Part shown: one piece after another, positions 17,098 through 27,771 of the stretch | Position numbering within the stretch: the stretch's first letter is position 1 | Layout: every line of letters begins with the position of its first letter | Assembly (NCBI GenBank): GCA_020832555.1 | Contig: JAFIEM010000019.1 | Location: forward strand, 1-40,708 | Direction: 5' to 3' | DNA: 40,708 bases | From: Natronohydrobacter sp. | GTDB taxonomy: Bacteria; Pseudomonadota; Alphaproteobacteria; Rhodobacterales; Rhodobacteraceae | Position numbers and translations under genes: made by a program | The notes under the pieces: model-generated | What the model was told of the DNA's origin: nothing | Databases searched by the model: none | Seen by the model: only the letters and a program-made list of their open reading frames with translations

Positions 17098-17307
17098 CCT
17101 GTTCCAATCCTCCAGCCGGGTCACGCAGAGTGCAATTCTTTACATAGCAAGGCGTTCGGTAATCGCTAAGTGATTTTTCTGTTCGCAGAGCAGCAGTTTG
17201 AGCACAGGATCCGGAATGGAATTGTCTGTCGCGTTGTTCTGCGAAGTCAGTTTTGCGAAGAGAATCTGAATCCGCCAACTCTGAGGGTTCAGAACCGTGA
17301 TGCCTTG

Positions 17308-17365
17308 GTACGAATTACTTTACTCTGGGTAAGAAATATATTACCTAGTGTAAGGTATACTTTAC
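17308..17365 (+). promoter_or_regulatory. Three tandem dyads GTAM-N8-TTAC at a 21-bp period, with overlapping promoter
   Basis: Dyads lie at 17308-17323 (GTAC-N8-TTAC, one mismatch), 17329-17344 (GTAA-N8-TTAC) and 17350-17365 (GTAA-N8-TTAC). Their starts are exactly 21 bases apart, two turns of DNA, so dimers would line up on one face. A good -10 box, TATACT at 17356-17361, lies inside the third dyad, 31 bases before the first gene. A Cro/CI-type regulator is encoded in the same operon, so autorepression by cooperative binding is the simplest reading. Confidence 0.7.
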
Positions 17366-17391
17366 CTTGTCAATTGCTCACAGCGACCCCC

Positions 17392-17838
17392 ATGTCCCAT
17401 GAAGAGCGCAACGTCCTGACTGAAATCCTTGCCAATGCGATTATCATTGGCTTGTTCCTGTGGTTCCTCGTGAATGGTCAGGCAACCGGGAGGTTCGATG
17501 GACCGGACGGGCTGCAAGTTTGGGCCGTGCTGGTCCTCAAGCTGATCGCAGTCAGCATCGTGATCGGCATTATTCTGGCCGTTGTCATGTCAATCCTTTG
17601 GCGAGCAGTCACGGGCGAGACGGCGGCTTTGACCCGCGATGAGCGTGACCGTGCGATCTCTGGAATCGGCTGGAAAGCGCAGGGTCTTGCGACCGCCTTG
17701 GGGATTGTCGGGGCCATCTGCGCACTGGCGCTGGGACAATCGATGATTACAGCGATGAACCTGATCCTCGCAGGTTGTGCCTTTGGTGATACGGCAGGCA
17801 ATCTGGCCAAGCTTTACGCCTATCGCCGGGGTCTTTGA
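17392..17838 (+). CDS. Small integral membrane protein, DUF2178-like
   Basis: A 148-residue protein with four predicted membrane segments (about 13-30, 44-68, 95-115 and 120-137). Between the second and third lies a [17 protein letters not shown] segment, similar to the DERD motif of the DUF2178 family, which is often encoded next to a small Cro/CI-like regulator, as here. The ATG at 17392 follows the promoter and dyad array and is where homology and hydrophobicity begin; the longer open frame from 17170 would cross the operators. Its stop overlaps the next start codon (TGATG), so translation is coupled. The function of the family is unknown; the pairing suggests the membrane protein affects the regulator or is controlled by it. 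Confidence 0.75.
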   Translation: MSHEERNVLTEILANAIIIGLFLWFLVNGQATGRFDGPDGLQVWAVLVLKLIAVSIVIGIILAVVMSILWRAVTGETAALTRDERDRAISGIGWKAQGLATALGIVGAICALALGQSMITAMNLILAGCAFGDTAGNLAKLYAYRRGL

Positions 17839-18047
17839 TGCCCCGGATCGATAATACCATCCGACGCCTGCGCTTCGACGCTAGCGAAATGACTCAGAAA
17901 GATCTGGCCGCACATGTGGGCGTGACGCGGCAGACGATCCTCGCGATCGAGAACGGGAAATATGCGCCCACGCTAGAGCTTGCGTTCCGAATCGCCCGCC
18001 ATTTTGGGGTAGGCGTCGAGGACGTGTTCACCTACCACGACGACTGA
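17838..18047 (+). CDS. Cro/CI-type (XRE) small transcriptional regulator
   Basis: A 69-residue protein that is essentially one helix-turn-helix domain: [20 protein letters not shown] followed by [19 protein letters not shown]. It belongs to the compact YozG-like group that has no sensing domain. The start codon overlaps the stop of the upstream membrane-protein gene by one base. The protein probably binds as a dimer to the three regularly spaced dyads at 17308-17365 upstream of the operon, giving autoregulation, although no binding can be shown from sequence. Nothing suggests a phage origin: no integrase, excisionase or lysis genes are near. Confidence 0.88.
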   Translation: MPRIDNTIRRLRFDASEMTQKDLAAHVGVTRQTILAIENGKYAPTLELAFRIARHFGVGVEDVFTYHDD

Positions 18048-18072
18048 GTGTCGTTGTAATCGAGGCACTGCC

Positions 18073-18708
18073 ATGATCCGTCCTTTTGCGCGGCCGATAC
18101 CGCTCGTTATATTGCTGGCTTGCGTGACTCTCATTCCCGTAATGATAGCAAGCATCCGGGTGGCGCAGATTCCGACAGGCCAGCTACCGGAGGAAAGTCT
18201 GCGCCTGAGCGGTGCACCGTTCGCGCATTGGCTGCACTCTCTTGCGGGGGCACTGTTTGGCTTTCTGGGGCCAATGCAGTTCGCGCGGGCATTGCACGCG
18301 CGATTTGGTAGGCTCCATCGCGTGGCGGGCAGGATCTTTGTTGTCGCGGGTATGGTCATGGGGCTGTCGGGGCTGGGATTACTCCTGCAGGTCGAGAGTA
18401 TCGCCACTCCGCTGCTGGATATCGCGCGGACCGTTTTCAGCGTTGCGCTGGTCGCAACACTTCTGCTCGGTTTGAGCGCGGCCCGCGCGGGCAACCGGGC
18501 CGCACATCAATCATTCATGATCCGCGCCTATGCCGTCGGAATGGGCGGGGCGACTGTCGCGCTGGTGATGCTTCCCATGTACCTGATCATCGGCGAACCT
18601 GTCACCGGGGTATCGTCTGACATGGTATTCATTGGATGGTGGCTGATCATGATCGCGCTTGGCGAATGGATCATCAAGGTAAACTCTTCCAGAAAGCTTG
18701 TGACATGA
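18073..18708 (+). CDS. DUF2306 integral membrane protein
   Basis: A 211-residue membrane protein with about six hydrophobic segments. It carries the features of the DUF2306 family: a histidine-containing HWLHSLAGALFGFLGPMQF segment, then R..HRVAGRIFVVAGMVMG, and later AHQSFMIRAYAVGMGGA. The conserved histidines lie in membrane segments and might bind haem or metal, but the family has no established function. It starts 25 bases after the regulator stop, and its own stop overlaps the start of the following reductase gene (ATGA), so the two are probably translated together. Confidence 0.78.
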   Translation: MIRPFARPIPLVILLACVTLIPVMIASIRVAQIPTGQLPEESLRLSGAPFAHWLHSLAGALFGFLGPMQFARALHARFGRLHRVAGRIFVVAGMVMGLSGLGLLLQVESIATPLLDIARTVFSVALVATLLLGLSAARAGNRAAHQSFMIRAYAVGMGGATVALVMLPMYLIIGEPVTGVSSDMVFIGWWLIMIALGEWIIKVNSSRKLVT

Positions 18709-19730
18709 AAGCCGCGCTTTGCCGCCGTTATGGCCCGCCCGACTGCATCACTATCGAAGAACTGCCGGCTCCCCAGCCGGGACCCGGTGAGGTTCTGGTC
18801 GCTGTCGCCTATGCGGGCATGACTTCGGGGGATGCCCGCATACGCGGAGCGCAAGCGCCCAAGGGAATGGGGCCGTTGATCCGGTTGGCCTTTGGATTGA
18901 CGGGGCCCCGACGCCCTGTTCTGGGCCGAGAATATGCAGGCCATGTGGTCGAGGTCGGCACGGGTGGAAAACGATTCCAATCGGGGGATGCAGTATTCGG
19001 CATCACTGATGGGATGCAGATGGGCGCACATGCGGAATATGTGCTGGTGAAGGAAACAGGTCTGATCCTGCCCCGCCCTGACAGTCTGACCGAGATCGAG
19101 GCCGCTGCCTTCTTTTTTGGTGGGCTGACAGCCGCTGATTTCCTGTTTGATCAATGCGGTTTGCAACCCGGCGAACGGCTGCTCGTGGTGGGCGGTACGG
19201 GCGCGGTCGGATCGGCAGCGGTACAACTCGCTCACCACATTGGCGCGCATGTCACGACCTTGACGAGTGCCGCAAACCTGAAACTTGCGCGTGAACTCGG
19301 GGCGGATGTAGCGCTTGATTATCGCACCGCTACAGCACAGGGCCCTTTAGATGTGATCCTCGATGTTCCGGGCATTGTTCCGGACATGGCCGCGCAACTT
19401 GCGCCACACGGTCGTCTGGGGATGGTAACGGTGGATCTACGCGGGATGATAAGCGCAATGCTGCGCCCACGTCGCAGCAACGGTGGCCGTGTCTGCGCTG
19501 GGATGGTCAAGGAAACCCCGCAAGCCATGGACAGGCTTCTCGCGTACTTTCACGCCGGGGCCTATCGACCGGTGATCGGCGGGGAGTTTACCTTGCGAGA
19601 CATTGCCCGAGCGCACGCTGTTGCCGGGAGTGGTCACAAATGCGGCAATCTGATTGTCAAAATACAGGGCGATAGAGTCTGGTCGAGGTCAGAAAACGAT
19701 TTTGAACCAAGTCCGGTCGAAGAAGAATGA
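18705..19730 (+). CDS. MDR-superfamily NAD(P)H-dependent oxidoreductase (quinone reductase-like)
   Basis: A 341-residue zinc-independent medium-chain dehydrogenase/reductase. It opens MKAALCRRYGPP with the family's N-terminal GroES-like domain and has the nucleotide-binding motif VVGGTGAVGSAAVQLA near residue 168. The Cys/His zinc ligands of alcohol dehydrogenases are absent, so it is probably an NADPH:quinone or enone reductase. The ATG at 18705 overlaps the stop of the DUF2306 gene by four bases; the longer frame from 18636 runs inside that gene and is rejected. It closes the four-gene operon. The C-terminal tail after about residue 325 is charged and extends past the usual family end. Confidence 0.82.
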   Translation: MKAALCRRYGPPDCITIEELPAPQPGPGEVLVAVAYAGMTSGDARIRGAQAPKGMGPLIRLAFGLTGPRRPVLGREYAGHVVEVGTGGKRFQSGDAVFGITDGMQMGAHAEYVLVKETGLILPRPDSLTEIEAAAFFFGGLTAADFLFDQCGLQPGERLLVVGGTGAVGSAAVQLAHHIGAHVTTLTSAANLKLARELGADVALDYRTATAQGPLDVILDVPGIVPDMAAQLAPHGRLGMVTVDLRGMISAMLRPRRSNGGRVCAGMVKETPQAMDRLLAYFHAGAYRPVIGGEFTLRDIARAHAVAGSGHKCGNLIVKIQGDRVWSRSENDFEPSPVEEE

Positions 19731-20120
19731 TGCCGTCGAAACATCTGCCATGTGGCTCGATGCGTTGCGCCAGATCGCAAAGGCATATTTCCGAACGGGT
19801 ATGATCCACCAGACCTTTCACGCGTGGCAGTCATGGTTCCGCGAAAGCGAAACAGCACCGCGTTCAGTCGCCGCGGGCAGGAATGGGCGGTTGTTGCTTT
19901 GAGAGTCTGCTCTCTGAGCATGCCGAGCAGGTCGCAACGGTCGGGCGTCGCGGAAGCGATCAATTCCGTCACCTGCTGCGGACCAGGCCGGGACAGCGGT
20001 GCCGCCTGTTGGCATATGTCCTGATATGCGGCGCTCCAAACTGTCTCTGAAACGCCACTCCATAAGATTTATCGACGATTTCGAACCTGAAATTCCCGGA
20101 CGGTTTGCCAGAAGTTCGCG
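19731..20120. other. Gap without an intact gene; possible gene relic on the minus strand
   Basis: About 390 bases between the MDR gene and pobA. One minus-strand frame is open from about 20074 to 19634 with coding-like codon use (for example QQVTELIASATPDRC near 19970), but it has no proper start upstream and I do not recognise the protein. It may be the remains of a regulator or simply chance. No terminator hairpin was recognised. Confidence 0.3.
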
Positions 20121-22264
<2,144 letters not shown>

Positions 22265-22330
22265 GCGAAAGTCGAGAGCGACCCCTGCCCCTCCCCGCTT
22301 GGCAAGCGCGCTGCAAGCCATGTTGCGATG

Positions 22331-23641
22331 TCAACGCCTGCTGGCAACCAGCTCCGGCAGGAACAGCACCATCGAGGGCACCGCGACAATCAGCGCCACT
22401 ACCAGAAGGTCGGCCAGAATGAAGGGCAGAACACCGCGGAACACATCCGTTACCATCACATAGCGGCTGGCGACATTCTTGATGACAAAGACATTCATTC
22501 CAACCGGAGGCGTGATCATGCCGACCTCCAGCAGTTTGACGACCAGAACCCCGAACCAGACAAGGCTCAGCCCCTCAGCGCTGATCAGAGGCAGGAAGAT
22601 CGGCAAGGTCACGAGCATCGCGCCAAAGGGTTCCATGAACGTCCCCAGCACGAGATAGATGCAGATGATGATGATCAGCACGACCATCACGCTCAGACCT
22701 GTGTCGCTGACGAAAGAGGCGATCAGGTTGGAGACCCCGGAGACACCCAGAAAGCGGGTGAACATGGTCGCCCCGATACCGATGATCAGTAGCGAACTGG
22801 TGGTGATCACCGTCTCGGTCAGCGAGCGGCGGATCACCTCGCGCGTCAGTCTGCCCATTGCGACGGCAATCACAACCGTCCCAAAAGCGCCGACGGCGCC
22901 CGCCTGGGTGGCTGTAAAGAAGCCGGAAAACAGCCCGCCAAAGACCAGAACAACCAGCAGCAGGATCGGCGCAATCTGTTTCAGTGCGGTCCAGAGTTCG
23001 GGCGTTTCTTGCGCCCTCGTAGGCGGAATGATGTCCGGGCGCATCCAGGCGATGCACAGGATCACGACGCAGTAGGAAAACGCTGTCAGCAGACCGATGC
23101 TGATACCACCAAGGAAAACCTGCGTGATCGAGGTTTCCGCGATTACGCCATAGATGATCATCAGGATCGAAGGCGGGATCAACGCGCCGATGGTGCCACC
23201 TGCGGCAATGCACCCGGCGGCGACCGAGGGCTTGTAACCCGCCTTGACCATCTCCGGAATGGCAATCCGGCCCATCGCTGCCGAATTGGCCAGCGACGAT
23301 CCCGATACCGCCGCAAAGCCCGAGCAGGCGAAGATTGACGAGATCGCAAGCCCGCCAGGCAAGCGCGCCAACAGCGCCTTGGCCGCTTCGAAAAGCCCCC
23401 CTGTCAGCCCGGTGTGAAAGGCCACGAAGCCCATCAGAAGGAACATGGGCACCGCGCTCATCGTCCAGCGCGCGGCAAAGGAATATGGGGTGTTGGACAG
23501 GATCCCTATTGCCGGATTCCAACCCAGCATGGCCCAAATCCCGCCGAAGGACACGATGATCAGCGCCAGCGCCACTGGCAGGCGCAGCGCCAGCAGCCCC
23601 ATCAGAATGGCAACGCCCCAAAGGCCGATCTCAATGCTCAT
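22331..23641 (-). CDS. TRAP transporter large permease (DctM type)
   Basis: A 436-residue, strongly hydrophobic protein of the TRAP large-subunit family, with about 12 membrane segments. Typical stretches are SGFAAVSGSSLANSAAMGRIAIPEM, GTIGALIPPSILMIIYGV and MEPFGAMLVTLPIFLPL. It carries the sodium-coupled translocation path for the solute delivered by the DctP-type protein. Its start overlaps the DctQ stop by four bases (ATGA). The TRAP set lies between pobA and the hydroxycinnamate genes, suggesting an aromatic acid as cargo, as known for the TarPQM system of Rhodopseudomonas palustris; this is inference from position. Confidence 0.93.
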   Translation of the reverse strand: MSIEIGLWGVAILMGLLALRLPVALALIIVSFGGIWAMLGWNPAIGILSNTPYSFAARWTMSAVPMFLLMGFVAFHTGLTGGLFEAAKALLARLPGGLAISSIFACSGFAAVSGSSLANSAAMGRIAIPEMVKAGYKPSVAAGCIAAGGTIGALIPPSILMIIYGVIAETSITQVFLGGISIGLLTAFSYCVVILCIAWMRPDIIPPTRAQETPELWTALKQIAPILLLVVLVFGGLFSGFFTATQAGAVGAFGTVVIAVAMGRLTREVIRRSLTETVITTSSLLIIGIGATMFTRFLGVSGVSNLIASFVSDTGLSVMVVLIIIICIYLVLGTFMEPFGAMLVTLPIFLPLISAEGLSLVWFGVLVVKLLEVGMITPPVGMNVFVIKNVASRYVMVTDVFRGVLPFILADLLVVALIVAVPSMVLFLPELVASRR

Positions 23642-24168
23642 TCATCGTCACTTTCAAGGATGCGTTCGAACTGTGCGCGCCCGTTTGGTGTCACAAAGAC
23701 CAGCGCCATCAGCGCGCAGGCCAGCGTTGCAAGGGCAAAACCGGCAGGGACAAGAAAATGCGATTGCCAAACCGGCAACTGAACGCTGACCAACTCAACG
23801 AACGAACGCGAGCGCATCTCGCGCAGGGCGCGCAGCCATGTTACATAAGTCAACAACCCGTAAACCGCTGCCCCGGTCAGCGCGATAAGGAAGTCGGAAC
23901 TGCGTAACAGCCATTTTGGCAGCACGAAATCCAGCAACTCGACCGAGATCATCTGACCCCGGATCGTCAGCCAGCCAAGCGGTAGAAAGGCAACCGCAAC
24001 CATGTAGTAGCGTGCGACTATTTCGGGCGCGGTATTCATGGAAATGCGGAACAGGTTGAGCATGACCACATCGAGCGTGACATGCAGCATCATCAGCACC
24101 ACAGCCGCGCCGCCGATAAGCGACAACCACCGGCAAAGGCCGGCAGATATCCGGATGACAAAAGACAT
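23638..24168 (-). CDS. TRAP transporter small permease (DctQ type)
   Basis: A 176-residue protein with four membrane segments, the size and layout of DctQ subunits. The characteristic region is FRISMNTAPEIVARYYMVAVAF, with GQMISVELLD after the second segment. It forms the membrane complex with the large permease, whose gene overlaps its 3' end. It starts 63 bases after the binding-protein stop, with GGTGAG as ribosome-binding site. Confidence 0.9.
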   Translation of the reverse strand: MSFVIRISAGLCRWLSLIGGAAVVLMMLHVTLDVVMLNLFRISMNTAPEIVARYYMVAVAFLPLGWLTIRGQMISVELLDFVLPKWLLRSSDFLIALTGAAVYGLLTYVTWLRALREMRSRSFVELVSVQLPVWQSHFLVPAGFALATLACALMALVFVTPNGRAQFERILESDDE

Positions 24169-24231
24169 GAACTCACCCTGTCGCGATCCTCTGGCCGATG
24201 CGGCCAGAGGCGGGGTTTCAACAGATCAATC

Positions 24232-25320
24232 TTACAAGCCGTAGCTTGTCAGATCAACTTTGGCCCAGATCTCCTCGTAGGCACGTTCGGACAAGGCAGC
24301 GGGGTCATCACCGATTTCTTCGACAATGGCGGTCCATTTGTCGACCAGCGCCGCGAAATCGCCTGCCAACGGGTCTGCGGAAACCCGCGATTCCGTATCA
24401 GCAGCGGCGAAAGCATTGGTTGCTTCCAGCAGAGACTCGTCAGGGGTGATCACCTCAATCCCGGCTTCGGCGACAGCATTGCGCGCCGCTTCGGGAAGCT
24501 GGAAGCCCCAACGATCCGTCAGCGTCGGATTGGCCCGGTTCGCGGCCCGAACGACAGTCGCACGCTCGTCGTCACTCAGCCCCGCCCAGGCAGACTGGCT
24601 GAAGGTGAAATTGGATGTAACGTGATAGGTGCCAAGCGGGACTTCGGTCACGTAACGCGCGACATCGACCAGACGGAAGGACAGCATGTCGACGATCGAA
24701 GCCATAGTGCCATCGATCGTGCCCTGATTCATGCCCTCGAACTGATCACCGACGGCGATGCTGACAGGGGTGGCCCCGAAATTCTCGGCCCAGCGCGAGA
24801 ATGGCGCCCCTCCCGAGCGCAGGCGCAGGCCCTGCAGGTCATCTGCCGTGCGCACCGGGCTCGTAGTGATCAGCAGATAAACATCCGAGGCGCCCGCGCC
24901 CAGAAACACCATTCCCTTATTGGCAAATTCTGCCTGGCAGGGTTCGCAATTGACCGCAAACTCAGTCATCGCCAGGGCCATCGCATGCGAGTTTCGCCCC
25001 ATCAGCGCCATGTCACCCGCGACATTGGTGCGCGAAAAATCCGCAGGGAAGAACAGCGGCAGCAGGTTGCCGACCGCAATCAGTTCAGATTGCAGCGCAT
25101 CGGGCACTTGCAACAGCGAGACGACCTCTGGCCCGACTTTGGTCAGGGTCATGGTGCCACCACTTTCTTCCTCCAGATATTCGGCAAAGCGATCATACAT
25201 ATAGGTGGACGGATGCGCTGGCGATGCGCCCCCTGCGCCGCGCAGATCCTGCGCGGTCGCCGTTGACGAGATGCACATCGCAGCGACAGCACCCATCATC
25301 AGTGATTTTGACAGTTTCAT
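24232..25320 (-). CDS. TRAP transporter periplasmic binding protein (DctP type)
   Basis: A 362-residue protein with a signal peptide (likely cut after TATA, near residue 23). The DctP family is recognised by DLQGLRLRSGG, which carries the conserved arginine that binds a substrate carboxylate, and by VGDQFEGMNQGTIDGTMAS. An NCEPCQAEF stretch gives a CxxC pair in the first lobe that is unusual for DctP proteins. GGGAGG precedes the ATG at 25320. The gene lies between a MarR-type regulator (55 bases upstream) and dctQM. The context points to hydroxycinnamates or hydroxybenzoates as ligand; the sequence alone does not decide it. Confidence 0.92.
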   Translation of the reverse strand: MKLSKSLMMGAVAAMCISSTATAQDLRGAGGASPAHPSTYMYDRFAEYLEEESGGTMTLTKVGPEVVSLLQVPDALQSELIAVGNLLPLFFPADFSRTNVAGDMALMGRNSHAMALAMTEFAVNCEPCQAEFANKGMVFLGAGASDVYLLITTSPVRTADDLQGLRLRSGGAPFSRWAENFGATPVSIAVGDQFEGMNQGTIDGTMASIVDMLSFRLVDVARYVTEVPLGTYHVTSNFTFSQSAWAGLSDDERATVVRAANRANPTLTDRWGFQLPEAARNAVAEAGIEVITPDESLLEATNAFAAADTESRVSADPLAGDFAALVDKWTAIVEEIGDDPAALSERAYEEIWAKVDLTSYGL

Positions 25321-25375
25321 GGTCTATTCCTCCCGATATTTGACCGTGATGTGCCTTCCAATTCACGCGACTCCG

Positions 25376-25906
25376 TCAGGGAGCCTGTGTCTCTGACCGG
25401 TCAAGCCCGCAAAAGCGGCGCAAGAGCTGGTTCAATTGCCGCTGTTCTCCGGCGCTAAGGTGTCCGCGCTCATGTTCAGCCGCCCCGCCATACAGCGCGC
25501 GCGCCTGTTGAAGCGCTTTGCGTCCTGCCGGACGGATTGACAGCCGCACCGTGCGCCGGTCCCCGGTCGGGATCTCACGCAGAACAAGGGCGCGCTCCTC
25601 GAAAGCCCGGATGATCCGCGTCATTGCGGCGGGCTTGATATAGAGTGCCTGCGCAAGATGCCCTTGCCGCACGCCAGGGCTTTGCGCGATCATTTGCAAG
25701 ATTGTGTATTCAGCCGCGCTAAGCGATACGCTCAGACTGTTTTCTTCCATTTTTTCAGAGACTTGTAGCCACGCCATGCGCAGCAGAAAGCCAGTATTGT
25801 GGCACAACTCGCCATATATGACGTGTTCAGCGGCAAGCGCGAATCCTTCTGGGTCGTCCATCTCGCGCTGCATCTGATCTTTGATCTCCTGCATCATCTG
25901 GCCCAT
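25376..25906 (-). CDS. MarR-family regulator, next to the TRAP genes
   Basis: A 176-residue MarR-type protein. A winged helix-turn-helix occupies about residues 65-125: AAEYTILQMIAQSPGVRQGH, then LYIKPAAMTRIIRAFEERAL and the wing GDRRTVRLS. A longer N-terminal part (about 45 residues) precedes the dimerisation helix. The start at 25906 is the first ATG after a good promoter at 25927-25955. It may control the TRAP genes, and the AT-rich dyad at its promoter suggests autoregulation. MarR proteins of aromatic pathways are commonly released by the CoA-ester or free acid; the ligand here is unknown. Confidence 0.88.
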   Translation of the reverse strand: MGQMMQEIKDQMQREMDDPEGFALAAEHVIYGELCHNTGFLLRMAWLQVSEKMEENSLSVSLSAAEYTILQMIAQSPGVRQGHLAQALYIKPAAMTRIIRAFEERALVLREIPTGDRRTVRLSIRPAGRKALQQARALYGGAAEHERGHLSAGEQRQLNQLLRRFCGLDRSETQAP

Positions 25907-25926
25907 GCCAATTGTTTCTCTTGAAA

Positions 25927-25972
25927 AGATTACAATAAAAACTGTTTCATTTCAAATAATTTAATATCAAAC
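25927..25972 (-). promoter_or_regulatory. Promoter (TTGAAA-N17-TAATCT) with overlapping AT-rich dyad, upstream of the MarR/TRAP genes
   Basis: On the minus strand a -35 box TTGAAA (plus-strand 25950-25955) and a -10 box TAATCT (25927-25932) are spaced by exactly 17 bases and lead into the MarR gene. An imperfect inverted repeat with outer arms GTTTCAT and ATCAAAC (25944-25972, 6 of 7 positions pairing) overlaps the -35 box. This is a natural site for repression by the MarR protein it precedes. Confidence 0.6.
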
Positions 25973-25975
25973 AAT

Positions 25976-27766
25976 CTATGTGTTTTTCCGTCCAGCGCGC
26001 AGAATATGGCCGCTGGAGTGGTCTGCGTAGAGCTCGTCGGCCAGATGCGCGTAGTTTGTGCGCAACGCCCGTTGATTCAGGCTGCCTTTCTCGGTGATCT
26101 CGCCGCGATCGAAATCTGGGGCGGTGTGCAGGATCATTGCGCGCGTAACGCGACTGGCCGATCCTGTCGCGGCATTTGCAGCTTTTGTCAGCGCGGCTTC
26201 CAGTACCGCACCAATTTCTGCGCCATCCAGAGCCTTTGCGCGTTCCGAAAGCAGAAGCAGCGCGCCCAGTTCGGGCTGGTTTTCTCCCACAATCACGGCA
26301 TCCCGGATCAACCCGTCCATCGCATCGACAAGGACAACACGCACCGCCCCGACTGCAACCCATGTACCGGTTGAAAGCTTGAAATTCTCGGCCACGCGGC
26401 CGTCGAAGAAAAAGCCCTTGATTAGATCGTCAGGCTCCGCCGGACGCAAGGCGTCACCAAGGCAATAGAATCCTTCTTCGTCAAAGGCTTCGACCGACTT
26501 TACCGGATCACCCAGATAGCCCGGCATGATCGTCGGTCCTTTCAGACGGGCCTCCAGCTTGTCGCCCGTCGGGACAAGTTTCAATGTCAGCCCGCGCGCG
26601 GGCACGCCGATATTACCTGCCCGTTTCTGGATTTCAGTGCAGGCCAGCGCGAAAGGAGCGGTCTCGGTCGCGCCAAGCCCGGTGGCCAGCAGAACCTCGC
26701 GCCCCGTAATTTCGCGTCCAAGCGCGCTTAGCCGGTCCCAGGTGTGCTGCGCCATGCCTGCGCCCGCGTAAAACAGCATCCCCAAGCGCGAGAAGAAGGT
26801 TTCGGCCAGCGCACGGTCTTTTTCCAGCGCCTCTACCAGCATGTCAAAGCCGATCGGAACGTTGAAATACCAGTTGCAGGCAATTTCGCGCAGATTGCGA
26901 AGGGTTTCATCGAATTTGCCCGGAACCGGGCGGCCATCATCGATGAAGTAGCTTCCCCCGTGACATAGTACGAGCATGAACACCTTGTTGCCCGCGGCGG
27001 TGTGGTTCCAAGGTGCCCAGTCCAGAACGACAGGCGGTTCATCGCGCAAGAAGCGGTAGCAATCGCTGATCATCGCGCCCATCGCGCACATCATGCGATT
27101 GGTGTTGATAACGGCTTTCGGGCTGCCGGTTGACCCGGATGTGAACAGATATTTCACCACACCTTCGGGATGCAGGTCCGCGCGAGCGGCTTGCGCGGCC
27201 TGCGGGTCACTCGCGAGCAGGGTGTTATAGTCATCCTTGCCATCGCCAAGGCTGATGACAACTTGATCAGGCCGGGCAATTGCATCCAGCGCGGGCGCGA
27301 AAGCCTGTGCGTCATCTGCAAATACCGCACCGGGGCGCAAAAGTTCGGCAATTCCGCGCAGCTTGCCATGATCTTTCGAGACCAGCGAATAGGCCGGAGA
27401 GACCGCAGCGAAGGGAATGCCGACATAGATACAGCCCATCGCCAGCAGGGCATGTTCAAGGCTGTTCTCTGACAAAATCAGCAATGGCCGGTCCGGCCCA
27501 AGTCCGCGCGCCAGCAAGGCCGCGCCCAGTCGTTGTGCGGTGTCGCGCGCCACTGCATAGCTTATGCAGCACCATTCACCACCAGTGTCGCGCCGCGCGA
27601 TCCATGTTGCCTCGGGCGTCGTGTCGGCCCAGTGATCCAGATTATCCGCCACAACCGGCGTGTGATCCGGCAGAGGATCGGCCTGGCGCATAAGGATGCT
27701 ACCATCCGTGCGCCGCGTAATTTCGAACTCCGGCCGCCAGAAGCGCGTATCTTTGCTTTCGGGCAT
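25976..27766 (-). CDS. Hydroxycinnamate CoA ligase (feruloyl/coumaroyl-CoA synthetase; CouL-like)
   Basis: A 596-residue ANL-superfamily adenylating enzyme. The AMP-binding P-loop is YLFTSGSTGSPKAVINTNRM near residue 208, and later motifs include LLATGLGATETAP and FYCLGDA. Its N-terminus (DTRFWRPEFEITRRTDGSI) and overall length match proteins annotated as feruloyl-CoA synthases. It would activate p-coumarate or ferulate to the CoA thioester with ATP. The SDR gene ends at the start: a GTG at 27775 overlaps its stop, while the ATG at 27766 is chosen here as the more usual codon. Position with hydratase, dehydrogenase and hydrolase genes supports the aromatic substrate; benzoate-type or fatty acids are less likely. 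Confidence 0.85.
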   Translation of the reverse strand: MPESKDTRFWRPEFEITRRTDGSILMRQADPLPDHTPVVADNLDHWADTTPEATWIARRDTGGEWCCISYAVARDTAQRLGAALLARGLGPDRPLLILSENSLEHALLAMGCIYVGIPFAAVSPAYSLVSKDHGKLRGIAELLRPGAVFADDAQAFAPALDAIARPDQVVISLGDGKDDYNTLLASDPQAAQAARADLHPEGVVKYLFTSGSTGSPKAVINTNRMMCAMGAMISDCYRFLRDEPPVVLDWAPWNHTAAGNKVFMLVLCHGGSYFIDDGRPVPGKFDETLRNLREIACNWYFNVPIGFDMLVEALEKDRALAETFFSRLGMLFYAGAGMAQHTWDRLSALGREITGREVLLATGLGATETAPFALACTEIQKRAGNIGVPARGLTLKLVPTGDKLEARLKGPTIMPGYLGDPVKSVEAFDEEGFYCLGDALRPAEPDDLIKGFFFDGRVAENFKLSTGTWVAVGAVRVVLVDAMDGLIRDAVIVGENQPELGALLLLSERAKALDGAEIGAVLEAALTKAANAATGSASRVTRAMILHTAPDFDRGEITEKGSLNQRALRTNYAHLADELYADHSSGHILRAGRKNT

Positions 27767-27771
27767 ACCTG

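Noticed and set aside
17838-18047. Phage-type repressor or toxin-antitoxin interpretation of the Cro/CI-like gene
   Set aside because: No phage genes nearby, and its partner is a four-segment membrane protein of the DUF2178 type without toxin features.
22296-22308. Small hairpin CGCTT-GGC-AAGCG between the convergent pobR and dctM ends, considered as a terminator
   Set aside because: Only five base pairs with a three-base loop and no T-run; too weak to support.
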